This document shows positions 16,723-25,681 of a DNA stretch of 64,000 nucleotides, piece after piece. A model generated the notes under the pieces. It ran no database searches, was not told the DNA's origin, and worked only from the letters and a program-made list of their open reading frames with translations. The stretch covers positions 62,001 through 126,000 of the forward strand of contig NZ_BMML01000011.1 of assembly GCF_014645815.1 (NCBI RefSeq), given 5' to 3'. Origin of the DNA: Streptomyces fuscichromogenes. Lineage in GTDB: Bacteria > Actinomycetota > Actinomycetes > Streptomycetales > Streptomycetaceae. A program made the position numbers and the translations under genes. How positions within the stretch are numbered: position 1 is the stretch's first letter; each line of letters starts with the position of its first letter.

Positions 16723-17715
16723 CTATGACGCGATCCCGGCCGGGCGGCCCAGCACCGCCGCGAGCCTTCCCGTGATGATCTCGGCGGCTTCCCGGACGGT
16801 CCGCTCCACCAACTCGGCGCAGGTAGGGATGTCGCGGATGAGGCCCTGCGCCATGCCGACCGTCCAGATACCGTGGTCCAGGTCGCCGGACTCGTAGACC
16901 TTCACTCCCCGGGCGCCAGCCACGAGGTCGCGGATGTCGGCGAATGCCGCTCCCTCGTTCAGGCGCTGCACGACCTCGCGGCTGATCGCGTTGTCCGCGA
17001 CCCGTGCGGTGTTGCGCAGTTGACGGAAGATAAGCTGGGTGTCCCGCTCGTCGGCCTCGACGAGCCGCCGCTTGACGTTCTTGTGGATCTCGGACTCGGC
17101 GGTGGCCATGAACCGGGTCCCCATGGTGATGCCGTCCGCACCCAGCGCGAGCGCGGCGACCAGGCCACGCGCGTCGGCGAAACCGCCCGAGGCCAGCAGT
17201 GGGACGGTCAGCGCCTCGGCTGCCGCCGGGACGAGAACGAGGCCCGGGATGTCGTCCTCGCCCGGGTGCCCCGCACATTCGAAACCATCGATACTGACCG
17301 CGTCGACGCCGAGCTGCTCGGCCTTGACCGCGTGCCGTACGCTCGTGCACTTGTGGATGACCTTGACCCCGTGCGCGTGGAAGTCAGCCAGGTGTTCGGC
17401 CGGGTTCGATCCCGCGGTCTCCACAATCGGCACGCCGGACTCGATGATCGCCTTGCGGTACTCGGCGTACGGCGGCGGACTGATCGTGGGCAGGACGGTC
17501 AGGTTCACCCCGAAGGGTCTGTCGGTGAGCTCCTGGCAGCGTGCGATCTCCTTCCGCAGGTCGTCGGGGGTGGGCTGGGTCAGGGCGCTGAGAAACCCGA
17601 GCCCTCCGGCGTTGGCCACGGCCGCCACGAGAGGCGCACGGGCGACCCACTGCATGCCGCCTTGGACGATGGGATGTGCTATCCCGAACTTCTCGGTGAA
17701 CCTGGTGGTGATCAC
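16723..17715 (-). CDS. Nitronate monooxygenase (2-nitropropane dioxygenase family)
   Basis: 330 residues. It starts ITTRFTEKFGIAHPIVQGGM, followed by the phosphate- and FMN-binding TIM-barrel blocks NAGGLGFLSA, FGVNLTVLP and LLASGGFADARGLVAALALG. The segment DGFECAGHPGEDDI carries the catalytic His of class I enzymes. Members oxidise propionate-3-nitronate or related nitronates with FMN and O2. Many homologues in acyl-CoA gene clusters have no known substrate, and some act as trans-2-enoyl-CoA reductases (FabK-like); that is possible here. Confidence 0.88.
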   Translation of the reverse strand: MITTRFTEKFGIAHPIVQGGMQWVARAPLVAAVANAGGLGFLSALTQPTPDDLRKEIARCQELTDRPFGVNLTVLPTISPPPYAEYRKAIIESGVPIVETAGSNPAEHLADFHAHGVKVIHKCTSVRHAVKAEQLGVDAVSIDGFECAGHPGEDDIPGLVLVPAAAEALTVPLLASGGFADARGLVAALALGADGITMGTRFMATAESEIHKNVKRRLVEADERDTQLIFRQLRNTARVADNAISREVVQRLNEGAAFADIRDLVAGARGVKVYESGDLDHGIWTVGMAQGLIRDIPTCAELVERTVREAAEIITGRLAAVLGRPAGIAS

Positions 17716-17788
17716 GCTTGTCTTCCTCTCTGCGTAACTGCTGGGTATCGCTTCTCGGCGGCGTCTCTTCGCACCGCTCTTTCGGAAT

Positions 17789-17809
17789 GCGCCCGGCTTC
17801 TCCGGGCGT
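17789..17809 (-). terminator. Short GC hairpin between the decayed hydratase and the nitronate monooxygenase
   Basis: CGCCCGG (17790-17796) pairs with CCGGGCG (17802-17808) around a 5-base loop. It lies downstream of the decayed enoyl-CoA hydratase on the minus strand. No T-run. Confidence 0.45.
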
Positions 17810-17818
17810 GGCTGCCGT

Positions 17819-18554
17819 TCAGCGGCGAGTGGCGTTCAGCCGGGCTGTCCGGTCCTCGGGCAGCCCGAATGGCAGGCTTCGTTCGAAGCGAAGCGCCTCG
17901 CCCCGGTCCATCGTGCTCTGCCGGGCGTAGAGCGCCTTGTAAATGCGGTTCGTCCCCGCGGAGTTGGCCGCGATCTCCGCGGTGAGTTCCGCGACCGCCC
18001 CGTCGAGGCGGTCGTCGGCGACGCACCGGTCGACCAGGCCGATCTCCGCCGCGCCGTGGCCGTCGACACGGCGGCTGGTGAAGCTGACTTCCCTGGCCAC
18101 GGCCCGGCCGACCCGCTCCGGCAGTCGTACCGACATCCCCCACACCGGGGCCAGTCCCCAGGTGCCGTAGGCGTCGGCGAACCACGGACTCGGCGGCCAC
18201 CAGAAGGTCGCAGGCCAGGGTGGGTTCCAGGACGCTGGTGAGGCAGGGACCCCGGATTTTCCCCGCAGTCGGCAGGGGAAACGCCTCGAGCAGGTCGATG
18301 GTCTCCGCCTCATGGACATGTTCGTCCGCCGACTCCGTCGAGGGCAGGGTGCCGAGGCCGTGTCCGGCGCAGAAGGGTCTGCCGGAGCCGGTGAGCACGA
18401 GTGCTCGCACGGTGTCGTCGTGCGCCAACTGGTCCAGCTGCGCGCGCAGTTCCCGGAACATCTCGGGGGTCAGCGCTCTGAGCTTCTCCGGCCGGTTCAG
18501 GGTCACCGTGGCGACGCCGTCCCGCACCGGGCGCAGCACCAGTGGGGTCCGCAT
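17819..18554 (-). pseudogene. Enoyl-CoA hydratase, frameshifted
   Basis: The N-terminal half from ATG 18554 (MRTPLVLRPVRDGVATVTLN) reads normally through FCAGHGLGTLP to LACDLLVAAES. The frame then breaks at about 18183-18190. The rest (WFADAYGTWGLAPVWGMSV to the stop at 17819) is intact but in another frame. A one-base loss, or a two-base gain, explains it. The start codon sits directly at the 3' end of the truncated ACAD upstream, so the two form a damaged pair. Confidence 0.82.
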
Positions 18555-19254
18555 GCGTCCAGTCGTAGGGGGCCAGTGCTCCGGCGAGCGCGGACACGGC
18601 GATGGAGAGCCGCTCCAGGGGAAGTCTCTCCATGAGGCGGGCGAGGCCCCTGCCCTCGGTACCGAGCAGGCAGTCGGCCGGGACTCGCACCTCGTTGAAG
18701 AACAACTCGGAGGTGCCGTGCCCGTGCAGGCCGATCCCCTGCGGGGTCCGCCCGCAGGCGGGCCCCGGCAGATCGCTGGGGACCAGCAGGAGGCTGAAGC
18801 CCTTCGATCCGCCCGCGGGATCGGTGCGTGCCACAATGATCACGACGTCGGCCTTGCTGCCGCCCCCGATGAACGCCTTCTGTCCGTTCAGGACGACGAC
18901 GTCGCCGTCCCGCCTCGTGGTGGTCCGGATGCCCTGAAGGTCGCTGCCCGCGCCGGGCTCGGTCATCGCGATCGCGCCGATGAGCTGCCCGCCGGCCAGG
19001 CCCGGGAGCCAGGTGCGCTTCCGGCCTCCTTTCACTATCGCCTGGAACCGGTAGTCGTCCAGCCCCCCGCTGCCGTACTCCTCCGGTACCAAGGTTCCCG
19101 GCACAGGCCCTGTCTCCCCGCGGCGGTCCAGGCCTCGCGGGGTACGCGCGCATCGGCTTCCCAGCGCGTGTAGTGCGGTGCCACCTAGCGCTGGATGAGC
19201 CCGGACCGAGCCGCGGAACAACTCGTGCTCCGGTTCGTGGAGAGTGCGCTGCAT
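18555..19254 (-). pseudogene. Acyl-CoA dehydrogenase, truncated and frameshifted
   Basis: ATG 19254 begins MQRTLHEPEHELFRGSV. The next segment (VAPHYTRWEADARVPREAWT and following) is readable only in another frame at about 19075-19190. The frame returns for LVPEEYGSGGLDDYRFQAIV, then about 50 residues are missing before RTWLPGLAGG. The FAD block IGAIAMTEPGAGSDLQGI and later FFNEVRVPADCLLGTEGRG are intact. The protein stops matching after LERLSIAVSALAGA, so the C-terminal helical domain with the catalytic Glu (roughly 150 residues) is gone. It is a paralogue of the intact ACAD at 12909. Confidence 0.85.
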
Positions 19255-19543
19255 GGGACTGCCTTTCAGGTGGATCAAGCCGTGGGACGGCGGACGACCG
19301 CGTGAGACATCGCGGTCGACGCAATCACCCCGGCCGGGGTTCGCGCCGGCGATGACTGAGGGCGTCCCGCACCGGACGAGTCCAGACGGCTTCCGGCAGG
19401 CAGCCCGGGCACGCTCCGCTCCCCGGTGAGGCCGGTGCCCGTCGACGAGGCGGTCATACCGATCCCTGATCTGCCGCCGACGTGGTCCTCCTGCGATGCG
19501 GCGCGATCCGTCGGCCGGCAGGGCGGGCGAGCCCCGGTCGCCG

Positions 19544-20338
19544 TCACACGCCGGAGAACCTGGGCGTGCGCTTCTCGCGGAATGCGGCGGTCCCTTCCGC
19601 GTGGTCCAAGGTCCGGAACAACGCGGACTGCCCTTCCCGCTCGGCCTCCAGCGCATGGGGAAGGTGCGCGAGAGCCGAGTCGTTGATCGCGCGCTTGGTG
19701 TACGCGTACGCCTCGGTGGGGCCTTCCGCGAGCCGCTGCGCGAGCCGGTCGACCTCGCCTTCGAAGACCTCGTCGGGGAAACTGGCCGCGATCAGACCCC
19801 ATTCGACGGCTTGCGCGGCGGAGACGCGTTCGCCGAGGAGTGCCATGCGGGCGGCACGGGCCCGGCCCACGGCGGCCGGCAGCAGAGCGGTGGCGCCGCC
19901 GTCGGGCATCAGCCCGGCGTTGGCGAAGGCCATCAGGAAGTAGGCCGATTCCTTGGCGACGGTCAGATCGGCGGCGACCGCGAAGGAGCAGCCGACCCCG
20001 GCGGCGACACCGTTCACCGCTGCGATGACCGGCTTTGGAACCCGGCGCACGGCCGTGGTCAGCCGGTTGGCCGCGTCGATGGTGGCGACCTCTGGCCTTC
20101 CACCTCCCCGCGGCGCACCCTGGGAGGCGAGGTCAGCGCCGGCGCTGAAGGCCCGTCCGGCGCCGGTGAGCACGATGGCCCGTACGCGGGCATCCGCGGC
20201 GCTGTCCTCTATGGTTGCCGCCACGCTGTCCAGCATCGGAATGGTGAAAGCGTTGAGGCGGTCCGGACGGTTGAACGTCACCCGGAGAACCGCACCGGTC
20301 CGGGTGACTATCACATCGTCCTCGTGCTGCACGGGCAT
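19544..20338 (-). CDS. Enoyl-CoA hydratase/isomerase family protein
   Basis: 264 residues from ATG 20338 (MPVQHEDDVIV), with AAGAAGGG about 8 bases upstream. Crotonase blocks are LRVTFNRPDRLNAF, RAFSAGADLASQG (oxyanion hole), PVIAAVNGVAAGVGCSFAVA and ANAGLMPDGGATALLP, with the C-terminal EGTAAFREKRTPRFSG. The position of the first catalytic Glu in some hydratases carries another residue here (ANAGLMPDGG), as in PaaG/isomerase-like members, so isomerase activity is possible. It follows the aldehyde dehydrogenase but is separated from it by a strong hairpin. Confidence 0.88.
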   Translation of the reverse strand: MPVQHEDDVIVTRTGAVLRVTFNRPDRLNAFTIPMLDSVAATIEDSAADARVRAIVLTGAGRAFSAGADLASQGAPRGGGRPEVATIDAANRLTTAVRRVPKPVIAAVNGVAAGVGCSFAVAADLTVAKESAYFLMAFANAGLMPDGGATALLPAAVGRARAARMALLGERVSAAQAVEWGLIAASFPDEVFEGEVDRLAQRLAEGPTEAYAYTKRAINDSALAHLPHALEAEREGQSALFRTLDHAEGTAAFREKRTPRFSGV

Positions 20339-20471
20339 TGCTGACCCTTCTTGAGCGGCGACGGCATGTCGCAGGAACCCGATTCCCCCGGTTGCCTCAT
20401 GTGGACGTACCGCGCCCATGGCGTCGTGTGGCCGTCGGGAACGAATCCGGGCACGGGTCCGACGTCTGTGT

Positions 20472-20522
20472 GCTTCGCGAGGCGGCCCGCGCCGGATACG
20501 CACGTGTACCGCCTCGCGAAGC
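20472..20522 (-). terminator. Hairpin terminator after the aldehyde dehydrogenase
   Basis: Perfect 14-base arms at 20472-20485 and 20509-20522 (GCTTCGCGAGGCGG and its complement) around a 23-base loop. It begins 8 bases after the aldehyde dehydrogenase stop on the minus strand. Confidence 0.8.
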
Positions 20523-20529
20523 CCCCTGA

Positions 20530-21984
20530 TCAGGCCTGGAGGTAGACCGACTTCCACTCCAGGTACGCGTTCAGCCCCTCGGGGCCGTACTCGCGGCCCA
20601 GGCCGCTGGCGCCCCGGCCGCCGTACGGAGCGGAGAAGTCGAAGTTGTAGCCGTTGAGCCCGATGGTGCCGGTGCGCACCCGGCGCGCGATGGCCATGCC
20701 CCGCTCGTCGTCGGAGGTCCAGACGCTGCCGCCGAGGCCGAACTCCGAGTCGTTGGCCAGGATCACCGCCTCGTCGTCGGTGCCGTACGGGGTGACGGTG
20801 AGAACCGGGCCGAAGATCTCCTCGCGGGCGATCGTCATCTCCGGACGGACGTCCGCGAAGATGGTCGGTTCCACGTACCAGCCTCGTTCGGTGTGGGTGG
20901 GACGACCGCCGCCGGCCGTGAGCCGGGCCCCCTCGGACCGGGCGGAGGCGATGTAACCCTCGACGCGCTCACGCTGGCGGGCGGTGACGAGCGGCCCGAC
21001 CGCGGTGGCGGGGTCCAGCGGGTCTCCGACCGTAAGGCTGGAGGCGAGCGTGGAGATCGCGTCGAGGATCTCGTCGTACCGGCTGGCGGGAGCGAGGATA
21101 CGGGTGCTGAGGTAGCAGGTCTGTCCGTTGTTGGCGAGCGACGTCTCAGGGAGGCCCGCGATGGTGGCGGCCAGGTCGGCGTCGTCCAGGATGATCGCCG
21201 CGGACTTGCCGCCGAGTTCGAGGGTGACGGGGCGCAGCAGGCGTCCGCAGACCTCGCCGATGGCGCGGCCGGCCGGCGTGGACCCGGTGAACGCGACCTT
21301 GTCGACGCCGGGGTGCGAGACGAGGGCCTCGCCGGCTTCGAGGCCGCCGGGCAGGATGTTGAGGACGCCGGGCGGCAGACCTGCCTCGGCGGCGGCTTCG
21401 GCGAGGACGTAGGCGTCCAGGGAGGTCTCCAGCGCGGGCTTGAGGACGATCGTGCATCCGGCGGCGAGCGCGGGTCCGATCTTCGTCATCGCGAGCATCT
21501 GCGGGTAGTTCCACGGCACGATCGCCGCGACGACACCGACCGGCTCCCGCCGTACGACAGTGGTGGCACCGGTGAAGGCGGGGCGCCGCTCCTCCCACTC
21601 CAACGTCCGGGCGAGGCCCGCGTAGTACCGCAGGAGCGCGGCCGGGCCGTAGGCGTTGACCATCGGGGACATGGCGATGGGCATGCCGTTCTGGCGGCTG
21701 ACCAGCCGGCTCAGCTCGTCGGCGCGGGCCTCGATGGCGTCGGCGAACCGCTCCATGGCGTCGGCGCGCTCAGCCGGGGTCGAGGTGGCCCAGGGCGCGC
21801 CGGGTGCGTCGAGAGCGCGGCGGGCCGCGGCCACCGCCGTGTCGACATCCTTCGCACCCGCGACGGGGATGTGGCCGATCTCCTCCTCGGTGGAGGGCGA
21901 CACGACGGTGTACGTCTCCGTGCTGAGCGGTCGCTGCTGCTCGCCGTCGATGTAGAGGGAGGAGATGTCTCGGTAGGTGTCCAT
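20530..21984 (-). CDS. NAD(P)-dependent aldehyde dehydrogenase
   Basis: 484 residues from ATG 21984 (MDTYRDISSLYIDGEQQ); the longer frame to 22194 adds a non-conserved Arg/Pro-rich tail. ALDH motifs are VVAAIVPWNYPQMLAMTKI, VAFTGSTPAGRAIG, the general base Glu in TLELGGKSAAI, the nucleophile Cys in NNGQTCYLSTRI, and EEIFGPVLTV. It oxidises an aldehyde to the acid, which in context could feed the acyl-CoA ligase of the operon at 9016. Its promoter (22290-22335) carries the same operator as the enoyl-CoA hydratase at 7578, which leaves a leader of about 300 bases. Confidence 0.92.
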   Translation of the reverse strand: MDTYRDISSLYIDGEQQRPLSTETYTVVSPSTEEEIGHIPVAGAKDVDTAVAAARRALDAPGAPWATSTPAERADAMERFADAIEARADELSRLVSRQNGMPIAMSPMVNAYGPAALLRYYAGLARTLEWEERRPAFTGATTVVRREPVGVVAAIVPWNYPQMLAMTKIGPALAAGCTIVLKPALETSLDAYVLAEAAAEAGLPPGVLNILPGGLEAGEALVSHPGVDKVAFTGSTPAGRAIGEVCGRLLRPVTLELGGKSAAIILDDADLAATIAGLPETSLANNGQTCYLSTRILAPASRYDEILDAISTLASSLTVGDPLDPATAVGPLVTARQRERVEGYIASARSEGARLTAGGGRPTHTERGWYVEPTIFADVRPEMTIAREEIFGPVLTVTPYGTDDEAVILANDSEFGLGGSVWTSDDERGMAIARRVRTGTIGLNGYNFDFSAPYGGRGASGLGREYGPEGLNAYLEWKSVYLQA

Positions 21985-22289
21985 ATGGAAGTCCCTGTGA
22001 TCGGCTCGGGGAAAGAAGGAGGGAGCGGGTCTCAACGGGGGTGACGCGGCCTCGGCCGGCCGAGGCCGCTGGTGGCGCGGAGTCGGTCGCCGAATCCGCA
22101 CCTGGGCGAGGATCCAGGATTTCCCGGCCCATCGCCGTCTGTCTGCGGCCCGCCGCCGCACGGAGCGGGCGTACGGCGGCGGAGATGTGTCCACGACGTT
22201 TGGGGACGATCAGCGGCGTTCTGCCGTGTGGATCAGGCGTGGCCGGGTTTTCCCGACCTGTCGTGGGCCTGCCCTTTAACGGTCCGATC

Positions 22290-22335
22290 TAACGATCGTT
22301 AATGCAAGCTAGGTCAGAGGCGGGGAAACCGTCAA
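22290..22335 (-). promoter_or_regulatory. Aldehyde dehydrogenase promoter with TetR-type operator (site C)
   Basis: On the minus strand TTGACG (22330-22335) and TAGCTT (22306-22311) are separated by 18 bases, followed by the perfect palindrome TAACGATCGTTA at 22290-22301. The layout is the same as at 7617-7661. The gap from here to the start codon at 21984 (about 305 bases) holds no gene; it would be an untranslated leader. Nothing was seen in 22336-22592 either. Confidence 0.72.
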
Positions 22336-22592
22336 GCAGTCGGACGGAATCGGCGGAGTGACCTTCCACCCCCTGCGACGTCCACCCGTCGGCACCGCGG
22401 AGTGTCGCGGCTCGGGGTCGGTGACTCCTGCGGACTCGGGTCATCGGTGCCCGGTGCGCACCGATGCCGATCGGGCCCGGAGCCGCGATGGCTGCGTGCT
22501 TCGCGATGCCGACTTCGATTCCCGGGCTATGCCGTCGCCGGCATCGGACGGCGCGCAGTGGCCGTGGCGCCGGGCTTTCGCGAGCGGACCGG

Positions 22593-23273
22593 TCACTTCG
22601 CCCGGGAGCGTGGCGCGGGCCGCACGCGGGCTCCCACGGTGCGCAGGGCGATCGCCACATAGCGGTCGGCGATGTCCTCGGGTGTCAGCGACCCGTCGGT
22701 GTGGTACCAACCGCTGACAGCCTGGCACATGCCGAGCAGGGCCCGTGTGGTGTCGGGGGCCCGGTCCACCTCGAACAGCCCCTGCGCGACGCCCTCATCG
22801 ACGGTCTCCAGGAGAAGTTGCTCCACCTCCTTGCGCAGCGCCGCGTACTTCTTCCGGTTCTCGGGCTCCAGATACCGCATCTCGGCGTCCAGCGCGGCCG
22901 TCGCCGCCCGGTGCGTCATGTGGAGGACGATGCACTCGACGACCTTGGCGAACCGGTCCAGCACACGCCCTTCGGCCTCCGCGTCGGCGAGTCTCGTCCG
23001 TCGCAGTACCTCGCCCATGGCTCCTTCGAGCAGCGCCACCAGCAGGCCCTGCTTGTTGCCGTATCGGTAGTAGATCATCGGCAGGCTGACCTCGGCCTGA
23101 CGGGCGACGTCGCGCACCGACGTGCCGTGGTAGCCGTGCTCGCGGAAGTTGTCCAGAGCGGCCACCAGGATCGGAGGGAGGTCGAGCGGCGCGAACTCGC
23201 GCCAGTCGTCGATCCGCACCTCGGGATCCGAGGTCGCCTGCTCCTTGGGCGCCGCTGGTACCTTCCCCGCCAT
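22593..23273 (-). CDS. TetR-family regulator, probable repressor of the acyl-CoA genes
   Basis: 226 residues from ATG 23273, preceded by AAGGAGAAGG. The HTH spans about residues 35-85 (ILVAALDNFREHGYHGTSV, then VARQAEVSLPMIYYRYGNKQ). The C-terminal ligand domain contains VECIVLHMTHRAATAALDAE and a GMCQAVSGWYHTDG helix, as in TetR proteins that control fatty-acid or acyl-CoA genes. An operator-like TAACGAACGCTA lies about 47 bases upstream, which suggests autoregulation. The same motif family occurs at sites A, B and C, so the ligand is probably an acyl-CoA of this pathway. Confidence 0.88.
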   Translation of the reverse strand: MAGKVPAAPKEQATSDPEVRIDDWREFAPLDLPPILVAALDNFREHGYHGTSVRDVARQAEVSLPMIYYRYGNKQGLLVALLEGAMGEVLRRTRLADAEAEGRVLDRFAKVVECIVLHMTHRAATAALDAEMRYLEPENRKKYAALRKEVEQLLLETVDEGVAQGLFEVDRAPDTTRALLGMCQAVSGWYHTDGSLTPEDIADRYVAIALRTVGARVRPAPRSRAK

Positions 23274-23319
23274 CCCACCTTCTCCTTGCCCCTGCAGCCG
23301 ACAACCGTCCGCATCAGTC

Positions 23320-23331
23320 TAACGAACGCTA
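23320..23331 (-). promoter_or_regulatory. TetR-type operator upstream of its own gene (site D)
   Basis: TAACGAACGCTA matches TAACGATCGTTA at 10 of 12 positions and lies 47-58 bases before the TetR start codon. On the minus strand it reads TAGCGTTCGTTA, close to the first arm of site B. No clear -35 box was found. Confidence 0.6.
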
Positions 23332-23404
23332 AGTAAGCCGGAGGAGGTGAGTGGCGGCCGAAGGGAGATTCACAGACACACATACCTGCCAGGCGGAGCC
23401 TGGG

Positions 23405-24655
23405 TCAGAGCGGAAGCTCTCCGATCTTCTGGCGAGCGCCCTCGAACAGCAGGTCAATGCGCTTCTTACGGTACGCCGCGCCGGCCTTCTCGAGGTAACG
23501 GCGTCCGCCCGCGGTGCGATCCAGGACGGTGGAGGCCGCGAGGTTCTTCGCGAAGATAGCCGGCACCATCCACGGCAGCCCCACCGGTATGCGGAGCTCC
23601 TGCATGCTCTCCTTCCCCAGAAAGTACCTCAGGGTACCGAGCAGACGGGCGCGCGCGTACCAGGAACGAAGGGGGTGCAGTCGCCCACGGTCGACACGGC
23701 TTTCCCCTTCGAGGATCCCCTGGGTCAAGGCGCCGCCGGCGTCCGTCTGGCCGCTCTGGGCGATGAGCACGTGATAGTTGAAGGCGTTCTGTTCGCGTTC
23801 CGTGTCGAAGAGCCAGTCCTCGTTGATCCCGAGGAGCCAGCCGACGTACTTCCACAGGTGCATGAAGGCGGCGGCGTCCTCGGCGCTCACCCGCCAGCCC
23901 AGGAACCGCGTCCCCATGAGGAGGATGCTGTTGAACAGGCCGAGAGTGCTCGCCTGGTCGGTCTGGTTGATGGGGAGTCCCCAGCGCTCCGTTTCCCAGC
24001 GGCCGTTGTGCTCGTACCGGTTGTTCATGAGCGCGTGCATCAGCCGCACGTGGACGGTGAGCTTGAAGCCCTGCCCGTCGCGCCGCATCCCGCCCGCTCC
24101 GGCGACCGCGTGCGTCCAGGTCTCGGTCTCCCCGAGTCGCCGCATGGCCTTCGAGCTCGTCAGCGCGCCCGTGAGTGCCAGCAGGTCGGCGGGGCCGCCG
24201 TACCGGTAGGAGCCGATGAGGGACAGATTCAGCAGCACGTCGGTCGACACGCGCCCCATCCGCCACAGCACGCCGGCGCCCCGCTCGACCAGGTCGAAGT
24301 CGACCCAGTCCGGCACCTCGTCGACCACGGCGAAGAACCGCACGAGTGCGTCCGGAGCGTCAGGGACGACTCGGATCCCCTCGTCCAGCGCCTTGTTGAA
24401 CTGCGCCATGGTGACGCGCCCGCTCGGGTCGGCGGCGTCGCTGCGCATCGCTTGGACCAGCTCGGCGCCCAGCTCGTCACGCTCGTACAGACGGCGGCCT
24501 ATCAGGTCGAGCAGCTTTTCGTCGATCTGCTCGACGCCGGCTACGCGGCGCAGGACCTTGCCATGACGGGTACTCCGCTCCGGAGCTTCGCGGAAGCGCT
24601 GTGGATATGGTGATGCTGCTCGCGTGTCTTGTGCGGGGAGTGAGGGAGATGTCAT
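23405..24655 (-). CDS. MpaB-family oxygenase (DUF2236)
   Basis: 416 residues. GAGVLWRMGRVSTDVLLNLS, YGGPADLLALTGAL, ETETWTHAVAG and FKLTVHVRLMHALM are the helical blocks of the MpaB/latex-clearing (Lcp) type fold, a b-type haem protein; the HVRLMHA helix carries a His that could be a haem ligand. W..P-NQTDQASTLGLF and GWLLGINEDWL follow. Known relatives oxygenate isoprenoid chains (mycophenolate pathway MpaB, rubber-cleaving Lcp), but most bacterial members are uncharacterised. It is divergent from the TetR gene at 24707, its likely regulator, with only 51 bases between the starts. Confidence 0.85.
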   Translation of the reverse strand: MTSPSLPAQDTRAASPYPQRFREAPERSTRHGKVLRRVAGVEQIDEKLLDLIGRRLYERDELGAELVQAMRSDAADPSGRVTMAQFNKALDEGIRVVPDAPDALVRFFAVVDEVPDWVDFDLVERGAGVLWRMGRVSTDVLLNLSLIGSYRYGGPADLLALTGALTSSKAMRRLGETETWTHAVAGAGGMRRDGQGFKLTVHVRLMHALMNNRYEHNGRWETERWGLPINQTDQASTLGLFNSILLMGTRFLGWRVSAEDAAAFMHLWKYVGWLLGINEDWLFDTEREQNAFNYHVLIAQSGQTDAGGALTQGILEGESRVDRGRLHPLRSWYARARLLGTLRYFLGKESMQELRIPVGLPWMVPAIFAKNLAASTVLDRTAGGRRYLEKAGAAYRKKRIDLLFEGARQKIGELPL

Positions 24656-24682
24656 GCTCGAAATGCTGACACGAATATTTAC

Positions 24683-24700
24683 TCGCGTTCAATTCGCGTT
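24683..24700. promoter_or_regulatory. Candidate operator in the MpaB/TetR divergent gap
   Basis: TCGCGTT occurs twice (24683-24689 and 24694-24700) with a 4-base spacer in an AT-rich gap that starts at 24656. It is the only repeated element in the 51-base gap and may bind the divergently encoded TetR protein. Weak, pattern only. Confidence 0.3.
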
Positions 24701-24706
24701 TTAGGG

Positions 24707-25408
24707 ATGAGAGCCGTGACCTCCAAGACGCATCGCGCTACCAGGCGCGCACCCAAACAGGATCGTTCCCGGGCCATGGTCGAGCGGATTATCGCGGCTG
24801 GTCGTGAGGTTCTCCTGGAGCGCGGGTACGAGGGAGCCAGCACCAGCCGTATCGCCGCCAAGGCGGACATCAGTCCCGGTTCCCTCTACCAATACTTCCC
24901 TGACAAGGAGGCCATCCTCACCCAGGTGCTCGACCGGTACATCGAGCAGCTGAACCGTCGCATCACCGACGCGTTCGTGGCCAACCTCGATGCCGCCGAC
25001 AGCGTGCGCACAACCGTCGAGGCCCTGCTGGACGCTCTGGAGACCGACGCTGGCCTGCTCCGAGTGGTCTACGAGCAACTACCGCGTGACGCCAACACCC
25101 AACGGGCCGAATGCATGCGGCGCATCGACGACCTTGTGGGCACGTCGCTGCTGTTCAAGCACCCCCGCCCTGTGAGGCAGGTGGACGCCGCCGCCTGGAT
25201 CATGGTGCGCGCCGTGGAGTCCGTGACGATCGGGTACATCCTGGAAGCGCCGCCCGTCAGCCGCGATGCGATCATCTCCGAACTCACCCAGCTCGTCGCG
25301 GGTTACCAAGCCGGTCTGGTGACCTCGAACAGCCGGACCGTGCCGGTCGCCGGAGCGCCGCGTCTCAAAGGGACGCCCCCCGAATACGGCGTCCCGTTCT
25401 TGTCCTAG
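24707..25408 (+). CDS. TetR-family transcriptional regulator
   Basis: 233 residues. HTH at about residues 22-70 (MVERIIAAGREVLLERGYEG, STSRIAAKADISPGSLYQYF, PDKEAILTQVLDRY). ATG 24707 has no ribosome binding site of its own, while GTG 24716 has AGGG at 24703-24706 well placed; the start may be either. It faces the MpaB-type oxygenase gene and probably represses it. The last 30 residues (after VTSNSRTVPVAG) are not conserved in the family. Confidence 0.85.
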   Translation: MRAVTSKTHRATRRAPKQDRSRAMVERIIAAGREVLLERGYEGASTSRIAAKADISPGSLYQYFPDKEAILTQVLDRYIEQLNRRITDAFVANLDAADSVRTTVEALLDALETDAGLLRVVYEQLPRDANTQRAECMRRIDDLVGTSLLFKHPRPVRQVDAAAWIMVRAVESVTIGYILEAPPVSRDAIISELTQLVAGYQAGLVTSNSRTVPVAGAPRLKGTPPEYGVPFLS

Positions 25409-25498
25409 CGGGCTTCTTCGGGTGGCTGTCTGTCGTGTGTCCTTCGCTCGGTCGTCGCGCCGCACGGCACGTCGCGGCCCGGGCCCGGACACGACGAA

Positions 25499-25528
25499 AC
25501 GGCACGTCGGTCTGAACCGGCGTGCCGT
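25499..25528. terminator. Bidirectional hairpin terminator between converging genes
   Basis: ACGGCACG (25499-25506) pairs with CGTGCCGT (25521-25528). Inside it CGGT and ACCG pair around a 4-base loop, with one T/G wobble, giving a stem of about 13 pairs. It lies between the TetR gene ending at 25408 and the leftward CrtC-like gene ending at 25682. The rest of that gap holds nothing I recognise. Confidence 0.7.
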
Positions 25529-25681
25529 CACAGGATGTCGAGTTCGTTCGGGCCGCTCTGAACGGGCAGGGGCGTCGTCGGTGATCACTCCCGCTGTCGC
25601 CCCGCCGTCAGGCGGCGCGTGTACGCCGACGTCCGGAGTGTCGTCCCGGGGCGACGGAGGGGATGAATCGTCGCTCGGGAG

